Shown: piece by piece, positions 22,612 to 33,424 of the stretch
How positions within the stretch are numbered: the first letter of the stretch is position 1
How the letters are laid out: every line of letters starts with the position of its first letter
Origin: Galeruca laticollis
Lineage: Eukaryota > Arthropoda > Insecta > Coleoptera > Chrysomelidae
Length of the DNA stretch: 64,000 nt
Direction: 5' to 3'
NCBI GenBank assembly: GCA_963921935.1
Contig: OY998176.1
Span: 169,690,445-169,754,444, forward strand
Program-made: the position numbers and the translations under genes
The notes under the pieces: model-generated
What the model saw: the letters and a program-made list of their open reading frames with translations, nothing else
Databases searched by the model: none
What the model was told of the DNA's origin: nothing

Positions 22612-23340
22612 ATTTTTCTTGATTTACAAATGTAAAATTATTTGAAAAGAAAAAATAAACATACGACATAATCCAAAACAAACTCTCAACTCGCGCCAAA
22701 AGTCATGTGTTTACTGTCAATACTGTCATTTCATAACTGTCAGCTCCGATCGATTTTAATTCTTTCTTTGTCTATACATGAAAACGGGCAAGAGGATTGG
22801 ATTCAAAACGATTTGAATACTCCATGTAAACGTAGTTAATGTTTACAGACCGTGATTGAAAACGATAATAACAACGTTTTTTTTTTCGAGTTTATTAGGT
22901 TAAAAATATTTTTTCGTTCAATTACCGTTTGTGAAATACTCTTTTGTGACGTTTGGTTTCAACCACTTCACAACGTTTTTTTAACGACCTTGTGCTGATT
23001 GGATTAAATATCAAACTCCAATTTATTCTTACGACCAGTCTTAGCAAATCTTGTGTTAACTTTCTCGGTATCAATAGGAATTTGCATATGGATGTGCATA
23101 TTTTATCTTAAATATCGTAATACTTCGCAAAAGTCATAAGACCACTTTTTATGCAAATTAAGCTTTTGGTGATATTTGGTGAAATTTGTACAAACCTACC
23201 CATTTAAAATCACAGAAATATGTTTCATCTAAAAACTTTTTTGCGCACCGAAAAGAAGATGTCGCAGGTCTGACATGTCGTAAACGGGGAAAGAAAAAGT
23301 CGTATGTCTATCAGGGGATATATAATTTCATGCTTGGGCG
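22612..23340. other. No gene seen
   Basis: Non-coding AT-rich DNA between the Harbinger gene and the Crypton-associated hairpin block. No repeat boundary was recognised. Confidence 0.4.
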
Positions 23341-23387
23341 TCAGGTTCTTCGCAAAAATAGTACATTATACTATTTTGGCAGAGGTG

Positions 23388-23465
23388 CAATTTGAAGCCC
23401 GAGGGCGAATACCGAGGGGTACAATGCACCGAGGACGAAATAGCATCTCTCCCGAATGGTATATA
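23388..23465. repeat. Quasi-palindromic block next to the Crypton
   Basis: GAGGTGCAATTTGAAGCCCG at the left is mirrored imperfectly by CGAGGACGAAATAGCATCTC at the right, with GAGGGCG and GAGGGG in between. It resembles in style the blocks at 36432-36556 and 40425-40515. Confidence 0.6.
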
Positions 23466-23468
23466 CTA

Positions 23469-24868
23469 TTTTTTCCACGGTCTCATTAACTTAAAAACAC
23501 ATATTTTGTCATTATGAAGTAAGTAGCACCAGAATTGTTTCATTCGGATTTGAGCATTTATTTAGTAGTCGTTGAGTTGTTGTCATAATTACAAAATAAA
23601 GAAACAAAAAGAATTGTCAAATTAAGGTGCTAGTTTGATTTAGTTTAAAGTTTGTTTAGTGCACAATGAATAATTGTGAGTCGAAAGAGATTGTGAAGGC
23701 TGCAAATAGTGCATTTGCTGCCTACCAAGTCAAGATCTTTATACGATATAGCCTACAATCGGTTCAAAAAGTGGTGCGCCGAGAAAATTATTCAAATATA
23801 CAGCGAGAATGTTTTGTCGACATACTTCAGTGAAAATGCAAAGAATTACAAGTCTTCCACATTATGGGCGCAATATTCGATGGTTGTCATGCTTGATAAT
23901 TGATGACAACATAGATGTAAGCAAATTCCCTAAGCTGATCGCATTTTTGAAAAGAACCGGTGACGGATATCAAGCAAATAAATCGAAAATATTGACAAAG
24001 TTTGAAATCGACCGTTTTCTATCAAGTACAGATGACAAAGAATTCTTAATGATTAAGGTAAGATTACTTTTATTGTTAGGTATTTCAATTAGTAGGTATT
24101 TCGATTTTTTATAAGTTGGATTAATTCTGGTTATTGCCGGAGCTTGTCGAACTGATGAACTGTAGAAAATATTGAGGATGTAGGATCTTCCTCAATTGTA
24201 AAAATTCTAAACACTTATACACAGATTCCACGTGAGATTTCTTTGTGGTTACCGATGTGGGAAATATGCTTGAATTGTTTCGAAAATACCTGTCACTTCG
24301 TCCTCCCCACGTCAAGCATAAGCCCCTTTTTTGTATTACAAAGCAGGAAAATGTAGTTCGCAGCCAGTTGGCAAGAATACTATGGGAAAAAATCAGAGTG
24401 TAGTAGCTTCGTATTAAATAGTACCTGATGCTGTATGTTATACTGGTCACTGCTTACGAAGATCTTCAGCGACATTACTGGCAAATGCTGGTGTGGATAT
24501 CACGACAATAATTCGTCATGCTGGTTGGAAATCCACGACAGTCGCTGAAGGTTATGTCGCGAACTCCATTGAAAATAAGACCAAAATTTATAATCAGGTT
24601 TTAGTAGGTACCACTACTAGTGCAATCACAAAAACTGTAAATGTAAGCGGAAGTAGGATTCCTTCTAATATTAATTTTGAAAATTGTACAAATGTAACAT
24701 TTAATTGAAATGTCCATAAATAATTTCAACGTTATCTTTTTTGCATGAAAAACGTTCTCCATAATGTAAACTCCCTTGGGAGCATTATACTCCCTTGGGG
24801 ATAATCGACTACTTCTGTTTCCATTTTGATGTCATAGAAACTGATTTCTACTCCCTACCGTGGAAAAA
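23469..24868 (+). mobile_element. Crypton-like (tyrosine recombinase) element, limits suggested by inverted 12-mers
   Basis: The recombinase gene is flanked by TTTTTCCACGGT (ending at 23481) and its exact complement ACCGTGGAAAAA (24857-24868). Cryptons normally lack terminal inverted repeats, so these may be recombination-site remnants or chance. The coding identification is firmer than the boundaries. Confidence 0.6.
23666..24708 (+). pseudogene. Crypton-type tyrosine recombinase, broken
   Basis: The ATG at 23666 starts MNNCESKEIVKAANSAFAAY. After a +1 shift near 23710 the frame continues as SRSLYDIAYNRFKKWCAEK and SSTLWAQYSM (the SAM-like core-binding domain), then SKFPKLIAFLKR and TKFEIDRFL. 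The catalytic domain shows the full set in pieces: R in GACRTDEL (about 24150), H-x-x-R in TGHCLRRSSAT (about 24455), H in IIRHAGWKSTTV and the Tyr in VAEGYVAN (about 24555). Stops and frameshifts around 23900, 24110 and 24165-24440 kill it. Tyrosine recombinases cut and rejoin DNA through a 3'-phosphotyrosine link. Cryptons use this for insertion. The C-terminus is intact to 24708. Confidence 0.85.
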
Positions 24869-27305
24869 CCAATTTTATTAAAATATTTCAAAGTTTTTTT
24901 TTGGTTGGATATTTGATTTAGTATAAAATACTATCTAAGTTCCATTATTAAATTAGCCTGGGACATTTCAAACTTTTGTTGCGAGACACGACATATGTAA
25001 ATTTTGATAAAAATTTTCAGCTCAACTTTAACCCTGTATAATCCCTACAAATGATGAATGGGAGAAACGAAAAATGATTGATTATAAACGTACATCTTTA
25101 TCTGTCGAATGGTGTGATAATGACTACAATACCTTCCTTACTTCCAAAAATATTAAATTTTAAATGGAGGCATGTCAAAAAGATTTAAAAAATTTCGAGG
25201 TCCTGGATAAAAAATTAAAAATTTCGATATATAGTAAACGTATAAAAATATGATCAAATATCATGTATTTTTACCCGATGATTCCATTTTTGTTATCTGT
25301 TTTCCGAAATTCTCTTTAATAAAGAAATTGAAAAATATTTTTCGAAATTCCTTCAAATAAACTATTTAAAGAAAAAATTTTTATTGAGAACTAATAATAT
25401 CATTCGATTCGTCTCAATCGAAAATCTCTAATTATAAATTTTTATAAAAATCGCATAATAACTACTATTTTTAAAACTTGCAAATATCCGGATTTCTGAT
25501 GTTTTTATTTTTTTTAAGCCTGTTGAATAGAACTTACAGAAAAACTGATTGGCTCATTGTATTTCTCGTCCCCGAAAACCCCTTTCTCTAGATTTTCATC
25601 CAAGTCGCAGCATAAAAGTTACCGATCCCCCTTGATGGGTCATGGCGAAAATTTCAAATTACGTTTTGACAGCTAAAAATTCGTTTTGAAGAAATGTTAA
25701 TGTCGGGACCGTGTTCCTGGGCCAAATTTATACCCCCATACCAAATTTCGTATCAATCGGAGCATTTTGAAAATCTGACCTATAAAGCCGGTCCTGACAC
25801 ATAGTTAACGGGCAACATGAGCTGGGTTTTTGAAGGGGAAGGAAAATTGTAGAGAAAAAATAAAAAAACTGTCGTGTAGAGAATCAAAAATTATGATCAT
25901 TGGCGTAGTAATTGAGCCTATAAAAAAATCTGAAGGAGGGTCATGGGAGGCAAATATTTTTGAAAAAATTTTTGGCCGAGTACCTGATGGTGTGTTATGA
26001 TAGTCCATCATGGGTAACTCACAGGAAAAGTATGCCATCCTATGGGCGAAGCTCGACCCCCTAACTACATTAAATATAACGGACAAATAAAATTTTTTTT
26101 GCAAGATATCGAAAAAATGCTAGATACTAAAAATGTAGAAGGTGCTTAGACACGTACATAGATTTTTTTTTAGCTCTTATAAAAGAAGTATACTTCGCCT
26201 AAAAATTCCGAAAATTCAATGTTAAAAAATTACGAAAAAAATTTTTTAAAACCCTGTATATACTCAAAAAAATTCTAATTTGTTTCTCTATCGATCGATA
26301 TATATACTTTGGAAATTTTATTGGAAAAGAGAGCGCTACAAGACGCGCTAAATTTAGAGGTTAAAATTTTTTTTCGACCACCGTAGCTATACACCGAATG
26401 CGCATATGCCTAAAAACATCATTTTGAACTTCCACGTTCAATTTCACACCACTGCTGGGGGGGGTCATTGGGGGCCCTAAAAATATTTCAAACCCATGAC
26501 GCCTACAGGCACTCTAAATCCCGAAGATCCCCCGAAAATCACGATTCCAGCATTAATATTTAGAGAATCGTAGACCCCCCCAAAAAGGGGGGCAGGGACG
26601 TATTCTCATATATTATTGTAAAGGGCTTGAAGTGACAAGTTACCCCATCATATTTATAACCCGAAATTCCCAAATAATTTTTTTTAAAATTTATTCGCGA
26701 ATTTTTTCTTGTATGTTTCCCCCAATTAATCCCCCCTTTTTATGTGTTCTATGCACGTGTCGAATTCTTTTCGCTATCGTTTATAGCAAAAAAAGCCCCC
26801 AGCCCTAATTACCAATGTCGAAAAAAGTCGGTTTTTGACGACCTGTAGACCCCCCAAAAAGGGGGGCAGGAAAATGTTATTATATGTTTTTCAAGAGGGT
26901 ACGACGTGATCTCTTACGTAGGGGTATTCGTTTCTCGAAATTCGAAAAAAAAATTTTTGCAAAAATACTTTTTAATTTTTCCCTGTATATTTCTTCAAAT
27001 AAAAAAAAGGTTTACGAGCCCCATATACTAGTCGGATTTTTTTCTTTCAGCTACAATTTTTCATTTTTCGCTAGCTAGAATAATAAAAAAGTGGATCTCA
27101 GCTCCGCCCTGTATCTTTAGAGGGGGGGAAGCAGGTAAAGGGGGGATATTTTTTTCGTGATTGCGTTATGCCATAGGGGAATCTTTGGAATATTAGAATT
27201 CGATATCTCAAACCGTCTCCGAGATAGCTATAGGGGTGAGGAGGGGGGTTGGAGAGGGAAGATTTTTTTCCTATTATTTTTTTCATTTTTTTCTGCATTT
27301 TTTTT
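24869..27305. other. Non-coding region with A/T homopolymers and repeated G/C tracts
   Basis: No believable frame. From about 25560 the sequence mixes long A and T runs with C6-7 and G6-8 runs. A unit GTAGACCCCCC AAAAA GGGGGGCAGG appears at 26570 and again at 26845, about 275 bp later. More G-rich runs are at 26455-26470, 27120-27150 and 27230-27260. It may be a diverged tandem repeat or an unclassified element. Confidence 0.5.
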
Positions 27306-27328
27306 CCTCTACACGTTGGTATAATCAG

Positions 27329-27345
27329 TTCCCGCTTCGCGGGAA
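27329..27345. repeat. Small perfect hairpin TTCCCGC-TTC-GCGGGAA
   Basis: Two 7-bp arms around TTC. It lies at the edge of the G-tract region; function unknown. Confidence 0.8.
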
Positions 27346-27845
27346 TTCAATTTTGATGCTCTCGTTCCCTTTTAATGGGTGGACTTGCCATCGTTAGGCC
27401 GGAGCCGCCATTGAATTGAAAACATTACCGATGATCAATTTTTGAATTGATCAATTGACGTCAGTTGAGGATCCGATCACTAGACTCTAGTAAATATATT
27501 GACGTCCTAATGACAATTCAAAAAAATTCAAATTGGTGAAAAAGTGCTTCAATCATGCGTCAGGAGGAGGGTGGCGATTGCACCCATTGTCGCCTTCTGT
27601 GTGATGCTCGCGCTAGAGTCAGCGATTCCTCAAAATATTTAGTATTTTATGTAATGTTTCTGGAGAGACAATCATCTGATCTCTTTTTTTTAAATAGCAA
27701 TTACTGTTATTGATTAAGCCATGTTTCTTTCTCTTTGTTAATATTTGCAGTACTTTCTGTATATGAGAAGAAGATCTAACTGAGGAGGGAATAGAGAAGA
27801 GATGAATAGGACTGCCGTTGCTAAAGGAGAGCAGAGTAAGATACA
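27346..27845. other. No gene seen
   Basis: Flank of the minus-strand RTE. It contains a few short palindromes (for example GATCAAT..ATTGATC near 27433-27453) but no coding signal. Confidence 0.4.
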
Positions 27846-30440
27846 AACCAACAACAACAACATCAGATTTTCGACAACGTAATACTTTTAGAATTTTCTT
27901 TATTATTAAACTTAAAAAAATAATTAAGCTCGCTATAATTTAGTGGTCAGCGCACTTCTTCTATCGTCGTTTTCTCATTACTGAGAATCGTAATTACTGA
28001 CAGCTTGTGACGCTATTTCTCTCCATTGACTTCAATCCCGAGCTATATTTACAGAGCCGTAGAACAAACTACCGGTGGCTTTTTGGTTCTGACGAGTCCA
28101 TCTGATTGGTGAGCGTCCTCTGGACCTTCACCCTTCTGTGTTTCCCAAAACTATCAGCCTCTCCAGGTTGTTTTCATCTCTTCGCACGATTTGTCCACAA
28201 AATCTCAATATGTTCGCCAGGCAGGCAGAAGAGAGTATATTGCGGATGTTCAGTTCTCTAAGGATTGACTCGTTCGTCCTGTGCTCCGTACACGGAATTC
28301 TGAGCATGCGTCTCCAGTACCACATCTCGAAGGCATCAATTCTTTTTCTGTCTGCTGCTAAGATGGAGAAAATCAACGACTGAATTAGTTTCATTTTAGT
28401 GTTTTTAGTAATAGATCTTTCTTTCCAAATCTTGTGTAGTCGACTCATTGCACCTTTAGCTAGTCCCATTCTCATCAGGATATCACTTTCACTTGAATCC
28501 GTGTTACTAATATATGTTACCAGGTAGATTATATGGTCAACAATTTGAAATCTGTGAAGAGCATCTGTCAATTGCAGAGTGTTCCAACGATCAACTATCA
28601 TAATTTTGGTTTTCTCCGAGTTTATCATAAGGCCACAGTTATTACTCTCTATCTCCAGCATTTCCTCTCCTAACGCAGCTATTAATGTTGTATCGTCTGC
28701 ATATCTCAGATTTGTGATCTTTTTACCTGCAATTGAGATTCCTCCATGCCATTCATCCAATGCCTTTCTCATTATGTATTCTCCGTAGATGTTAAAGAGA
28801 TCTGGAGAGAGGATGCATCACTGACGAACCTTGGCCATGCTGTTGTCGTAAATATTTCTTATGAGTGCAATTAGATGTTCAGGCACTCCCATCTCTCGGA
28901 GAACTCTCCAAAGCATTTTCCAGTTGACACAAAGGCATTTTGGTAGTCCAAAAAGCAGATGACTATTGGGATATTGAATTCTCTCCATTTCTCTATGAGT
29001 TGTAGAAAAAGCATCTGTTCTCTGGTACCTTTTCCCTTCACAATCCCCGCCTGTTCCTAGAGAATCTGTCGATCCAGATATGTCTCTAAACGTTGTTATA
29101 TAATAGAAAGTAGAATTTTACTCGGATGTGATATCAAAGGAATGGTACGGTAGTTGCTACACTTTGTGGTTGCACCCTTTTTATGAAGTGGAATGAATAT
29201 AGAGGTAGACCATTCTTTGGGCCAGAGACCATGTTTCCATATTATATTACACAGATCAGTTAAGATTTGAATTCTCTGTTGATCCAAATTCTGCAACAGT
29301 TCTCCCATTATATTGTCACCGCCTGGTGATTTTCCTCTGTTCTAATGTGCTATTGCTTCTCCTACCTCTGCACGCATGATGTCAGGTTCGTGCGTTATTT
29401 CATTTATATTGAGAATTATATCGACTCCTTCTAGGGTCTGCTGTTCTTTGAACAAATCTGTGCAATATTTCCGCCAAAAGTTGCTTCGATGTCCCCAACG
29501 ACAGCGCCATGTTCAGTTTGAATTGCATAACTACGCGGTTTGGCTTGTGAGAAGTTTTACCTTTCAAAACAGATCTTTGGTTACAATTTTGTGCTAGTAT
29601 TGCGACCATTCACATTTCCTGGTAAGCGACATTGGCTAGCCGTTTTCAAGAGACACTCCCTAAAACATATCTACGATTCCTCGGCGTCATCGTTGCATTT
29701 TATATTTGATAATACTGGTTTGATACTGTCTCTGAAAATATCCAATTCTTCTGGTGTTCACCTATTCTGTCTGGTCGAGGGTCTACGAATATTCTTAAAT
29801 CCAAGTCTGAAATCCATTACTAGCAGTTGATGGTCACTACCACAGTCCGCACCTGGAAAAGTTTTAGCATTACTCACAGAAGTTCTCCATCTTGTATTGA
29901 TTGAAATAAAATCTATTTTATTTCTATAGCTGTCACGCGGCGATTTTCACGTGCAGAGTCTGCGTGGATGATTCTTGAAATATGTGTTTATTATGGAGAG
30001 TCTCCTTTGCAAGCAGAAATCCACCAGCTTTTCTCCCTTTTCATTCCTTTCGCCCAGTCCAAATTCTCTGACGACCTGTATTATGTAGTGGTCCATGTTC
30101 GTGGCACATATTTTGTAGTTAAAATTTCTTATTATGATTGTAATACTTTTGTTGGGAATATTGACAAGCTCAGTATCTAGAGCCGTATAAAAATCATCTA
30201 ATATGATCTTATCTGCCGTGGAGGTTGAGGCGTAGACCTGAATTATGTGCAGAATGCATGTTGAACTTTGGAAACGGGGGTGAATGATTCTGGCAATAAC
30301 TGCATCAAATCAACAAACAAAATTCTGCAATTTCTTGGGCACTATTATCGTGACACCGTCAATGCTTTCCTCTGCATAGCCGGAGACATAAATAATATTG
30401 CCTGAAATACTCTGGAAGTGACTCTTCTCCTTCCAGCCAA
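27846..30440 (-). mobile_element. RTE-clade retrotransposon, 5'-truncated, minus strand
   Basis: The element ends on the minus strand in a TTG microsatellite tail (GTTGTTGTTGTTGG at about 27850-27865), as RTE elements do. Its ORF covers part of the endonuclease, all of RT and the C-terminal block. Similarity begins at about 30440, so the leader and ribozyme region are absent. This is the usual 5' truncation from incomplete reverse transcription. Confidence 0.82.
27960..30440 (-). pseudogene. RTE endonuclease/RT ORF, broken
   Basis: In minus-strand order: partial endonuclease (GNIIYVSGYAEES, VYASTSTADKI, NKIDFISINTRW, CGSDHQLLVMDF near 29850); fingers and palm of RT (IQILTDLCNIIWKHGLWPKEW, FIPLHKKGATTKCSNYRTI near 29140); a broken palm near 28900-29060; the catalytic LRYADDTTLIAAL (about 28700); thumb (RIDAFEMWYWRRMLRIP, TNESILRELNI) and a C-terminal IRWT..W..I block ending near 27960. 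At least five stops or frameshifts are present (for example 29975, 29340 and 28790). It differs clearly in sequence from the RTE at 6.7 kb, so it is another family of the same clade. Confidence 0.85.
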
Positions 30441-30589
30441 CATCGACAACAAAATAATTAGTGAGCTCGCAGAATAGAACACATCCGTCGTCGACATTCC
30501 ATTCAACATCCCCAGGCAAATCAATCTGAGCAACGGTCCAACATACCAGCGGCAGTAGCAAAGAAAAATTGAAAGAAAGAAACAATTCC

Positions 30590-31144
30590 AATTGGATTTT
30601 TATTAGTTAGCCTAGATGACATTTTCATTTTTAGCAATAACGAAGAGGAACACTTGAGTCATATTGACATTGCATTTCGAATGTTAGATGAATTTGACGT
30701 TATTGTTAAAAATTCAAAATGTATTTTTGGTTTCACTAATAATAATTTTGTAGGTCATACTATCACACATGAGTGATTTCCGCTTTCTGCTTCCTGAAGA
30801 ATGCGTTAAAGTTATCTCAGAATTCGAAATTCCGAAAACTTTCAAGCAATTACAAAGGTTTGAAGGAATGATACATTTTTATCACAAATTTGTACCTTAA
30901 TTCGTAAAATTCTAAATGCATTGCATGACTTTATTAATAATTTGAATCAGATCAAAATTTAAAAAAATAGATAGTTGGTCATAAAAGTCTTGAGAACGTT
31001 TTAGAAAAGCAAAAGAAATGTTAATCAACGGAACTTTATTATAGTGATTTTCGTAGAGTACATAATGTAGCTCATTTAGGTCAAAAAGCCACTACTAAAG
31101 CAATCATAAACATATATTTTTGGCCTCGTCCGACCAAAAAGAAT
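30590..31144 (+). pseudogene. Ty3/Gypsy pol remnant: RT end, RNase H start, integrase zinc-binding start
   Basis: From 30590 the frame gives the RT catalytic segment in the form SLDDIFIFSNNEEEHLSHID, then KCIFGFTNNNFVGHTITHE and an RNase H opening (DSWS..LENVLEKQKK). A deletion then leads directly to an integrase HHCC-type segment (RRVHNVAHLGQKATTKAI..FWPRP) at 31050-31133. The frame is interrupted at 31144 by an RTE insertion. The integrase resumes at 33425. A stop replaces the residue after THE, and further stops occur near 30900. Confidence 0.75.
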
Positions 31145-31235
31145 GGGGTGTAAGGGGGTGTGACAAAAAAACTAAGCCAAACCCAGAAGACAACCTCGCC
31201 TGCACGCGGTGCACCCTGCTAGACAACTAACGAGG
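31145..31235 (+). ncRNA. HDV-like ribozyme leader of the third RTE copy (predicted)
   Basis: GGGGTGT (31145-31151) pairs with GCACCCT (31211-31217). CCTC (31194-31197) pairs with GAGG (31232-31235). GCC (31198-31200) pairs with GGT (31208-31210) around a 7-nt loop, and CTAAC lies at 31227-31231. Compared with the copy at 6677, base pair 5 of P1 changes from A-T to T-A and the first P3 pair from A-T to G-T, so pairing is kept while the bases differ. The distance from P1' to P2' is identical in the two copies. The predicted cleavage point coincides with the element/host junction. Confidence 0.74.
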
Positions 31236-31453
31236 CTCTATCGACCGAGTATCTGCCGGTATAAGCAGGCCAACAGCTTCGCGTGGATTAGCCGGTAAGA
31301 GTAAGAGCACTCAGTTGTCCTAGAGATGAGAAATCATACCTAAAGGCGGATGAATTGACGGACGATCAACGGAATGTGGATGCAGAAGGCAAGGGCAAAC
31401 CACTGCATTAAAGACTATAAGATTATCCATCGTACAATCGTACACAGCAATAA

Positions 31454-32302
31454 TGGCAATGTTCATAACAAAATATTCCGGAGTTAATAGTTCTCCAATC
31501 GGATCTCCGGGCGGAACAGTGGCGAACAAGTTCATGAAAGCAACAGTGAAGAATATGAAGATCGAGACGTGGAATTCGAGAAGCGTTTTTGCACCAGGAA
31601 ACTGGACATCATTGTGAAGGAAATGTTGAGACTAAATGTGGATATTTTGGGAGTTAGTGATGTGAGATGGCAAGGAAGTGGTACCTGCGCAGCGGGTAAC
31701 GACACATTCTATTACTCTTGGAATAGTGACCCGAAACATTTATATGGAGTTGGAGTGATTTTGAATAGAAACTTTACAGGTTCGGTTTTAAATCTTATTT
31801 CTTGCTCAGGCAAAGTCATGACGCTTCAACTTAAAACACATACGTGAATTATGACCATAGTACAGGTGTATGCACCAACAGCGGATAAAGAAGACGATGA
31901 AGTTGAATAATTTTATGCTGAGCTTGATGATCTTTAGAAGCATAAAGAACAATGATATCAAAGTGGTTATGAGAGATTTCAACGCCAGAGTAGGCAAAGA
32001 CAAAGTCGAAGCATACACAGGGAGCTTTGGTCTCGTAGAAAGGAATAGTAGAGGGAACCTGTCAAGTTAGAGATCTTATGATAACAAATACTTTCTTTGA
32101 ACTATCAGATCGTAGATTAATCACCTGGGAATCCCTTGCGGACAACCCAGGAAATAGAGTTAGAAACCAAATAGATTACATCCTCATTAACAATCGCTAT
32201 AAGAACTCAGTCAAAGCTGCTAAAACCTACCGGGGTACTGACATTAATTCCGACCACAACTCAGTTATAGCTAAACTCAGTATAAAGATGAAAACAACAT
32301 GA
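31454..32302 (+). pseudogene. RTE endonuclease domain, truncated
   Basis: The frame from 31454 (MAMFITKYSGVNSSPIGSPG) has the same opening as the 6.7-kb copy (SGGENSSPNGSPG). Endonuclease motifs follow in pieces: RLNVDILGVSDVRWQGSGTC (31629-31690, shifted frame), NHLYGVGV-like residues, VMRDFNARVGKDKVE (31960-32010), NQIDYILINNRYKNSVKAA and NSDHNSVIAKLSI (to 32302). The D and H of the SDH motif are present. Frameshifts occur at about 31590, 31850 and 32070. No RT follows. Confidence 0.8.
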
Positions 32303-32715
32303 GACACGTCTCAAGGTTGCCCGAAATTCATGTCTCATTGTGGCCCATTGTAGGTCTTAGTTACAAACAGCAATATTTTCGTAAAACGTGAAAAAATCTA
32401 CTAGTAATACACATAAACAATGAAATTAATATTCACCTGTTCTAATGAACACCTTAGACCAATAAAGAACTATATTGGGAACCACTGATGAGGTACTGAA
32501 CTCACAGCAACAAAAAATTTCACTATGGCGAAAATAAATCGAGGCCGGTAAAAAATTCGGGAACGCACGTGCGGCTTCTTCGGCAACAGAAATAAGACTA
32601 ACATGCCTGCCACTTGATGTTTCTGTGAATAGCGACAAAATGTGCCGCGTTTTTTTTTAAATAATAACGATTGTCTCATGGTGAACGTGTCTCATGGTGG
32701 CCCACCCTCCCCTAC
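32303..32715. mobile_element. Remnant of a pogo-like element end
   Basis: The right edge reads GTCTCATGGTGAACGTGTCT then CATGGTGGCCCACCCTCCCC, ending at TA (32714-32715). A related block, ATGTCTCATTGTGGCCCATT, is at about 32328. Repeated TGAGACA units next to a GGGAGGGTGGGCC terminus parallel the GAGGGTGGGGCAAGT arrangement of the pogo-like element at 10.9 kb. No transposase frame is present. This is a guess from terminal style. Confidence 0.4.
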
Positions 32716-32726
32716 TACAGATAGCA

Positions 32727-33424
32727 TCACTTGTGATTCTGCGTCTTCATTGGTAACCAGCAAAGTTTTTCATTAAAACAATTATTAACACTTTCAGAAG
32801 CTTTAATTTTATTTATAATTCTTGTAACTGTAGATTGCTCAATATTTCTATTGGGATGTCTGTTGTTAAAAATAGCTGCTGCTTCTCGATGAGTTTTATA
32901 ATATTCTCCCGCAATCAAAACTATTTCAATTTTCTCGTCACAACTTAACAGAGCCGCCATTTTCTGTATTTTATGAAATTTAACCATCGATTTGACGTTT
33001 GCCGTCAGTGCATCCTAGATTAAATATTGTTCCATACGCAAATTGCTAATATACAGAATTTCTAAATGCACCCTAGATATAAATGTTTATCGGTAAATTA
33101 TCATTGCTAATACAGAGAAGTGAATGAACATAACGAGAAATATTTTTCCATGGCACATAAAGAATATTGGATATCTGACAATAGTTTTCCATTATGATCA
33201 ACTTTTACAACAAGTATCGCTCTTTTCAAACATAAAGGTACTTTACTCTTGAGTAAAATTCATAGTTTCCAATAAACCTCGTATACGGCTTACAAAAATT
33301 CATATCTGATGGTTGTATTTTAAGTTTTAGACCATGCACAACTTTTTATAATGAATAACTTTTTTTCATAAACCTAAGAATAAAAAAGTTTCCCATATGA
33401 TACCGACTTTATTGGACACACTGT
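32727..33424 (-). mobile_element. Tc1/mariner-type element, 5' end with HTH only
   Basis: The right boundary at about 33424 reads TTATTGGACACACTGTA and then Gypsy integrase sequence resumes, so this looks like a terminal repeat bordered by TA. The minus-strand gene start lies inside. The other end is not seen because the gene stops after its HTH near 32727. Confidence 0.5.
32770..32987 (-). pseudogene. Mariner-type transposase HTH fragment (DUF4817-like)
   Basis: About 70 residues from 32987: LSCDEKIEIVLIAGEYYKTH, then AAAIFNNRHPNR and STVTRIINKIKASESV. This is the N-terminal HTH seen in a large insect group of Tc1/mariner-related transposases (LS..EK.E.V..YGE...RK.A..FN..HP.....STV.R...KF...GSV). 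The catalytic domain is absent. Confidence 0.7.

Larger units (their letters stand above)
31145..32302 (+). mobile_element. RTE-clade retrotransposon, 5'-complete and 3'-truncated, inside the Gypsy integrase
   Basis: It starts exactly after Gypsy coding sequence (..WPRPTKKN) with the ribozyme-like leader, then a 5' UTR sharing TGCCGGTATAA and GAAGGCAA..GCATTAAAGA blocks with the RTE at 6.7 kb. Only the endonuclease part of the ORF remains; after about 32302 other sequence follows. 3' truncation is not the usual RTE pattern, so a later deletion or insertion removed the RT. Confidence 0.78.

Noticed and set aside
25805..26104. 99-residue minus-strand frame
   Set aside because: Composition follows the A/T and G tracts of the region, and no domain or codon pattern suggests a gene.
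30310..30591. 93-residue minus-strand frame with a signal-peptide-like start
   Set aside because: Its C-terminal half is the RTE endonuclease remnant, and the hydrophobic start is sequence beyond the element's truncation point, so it is not a secreted protein gene.
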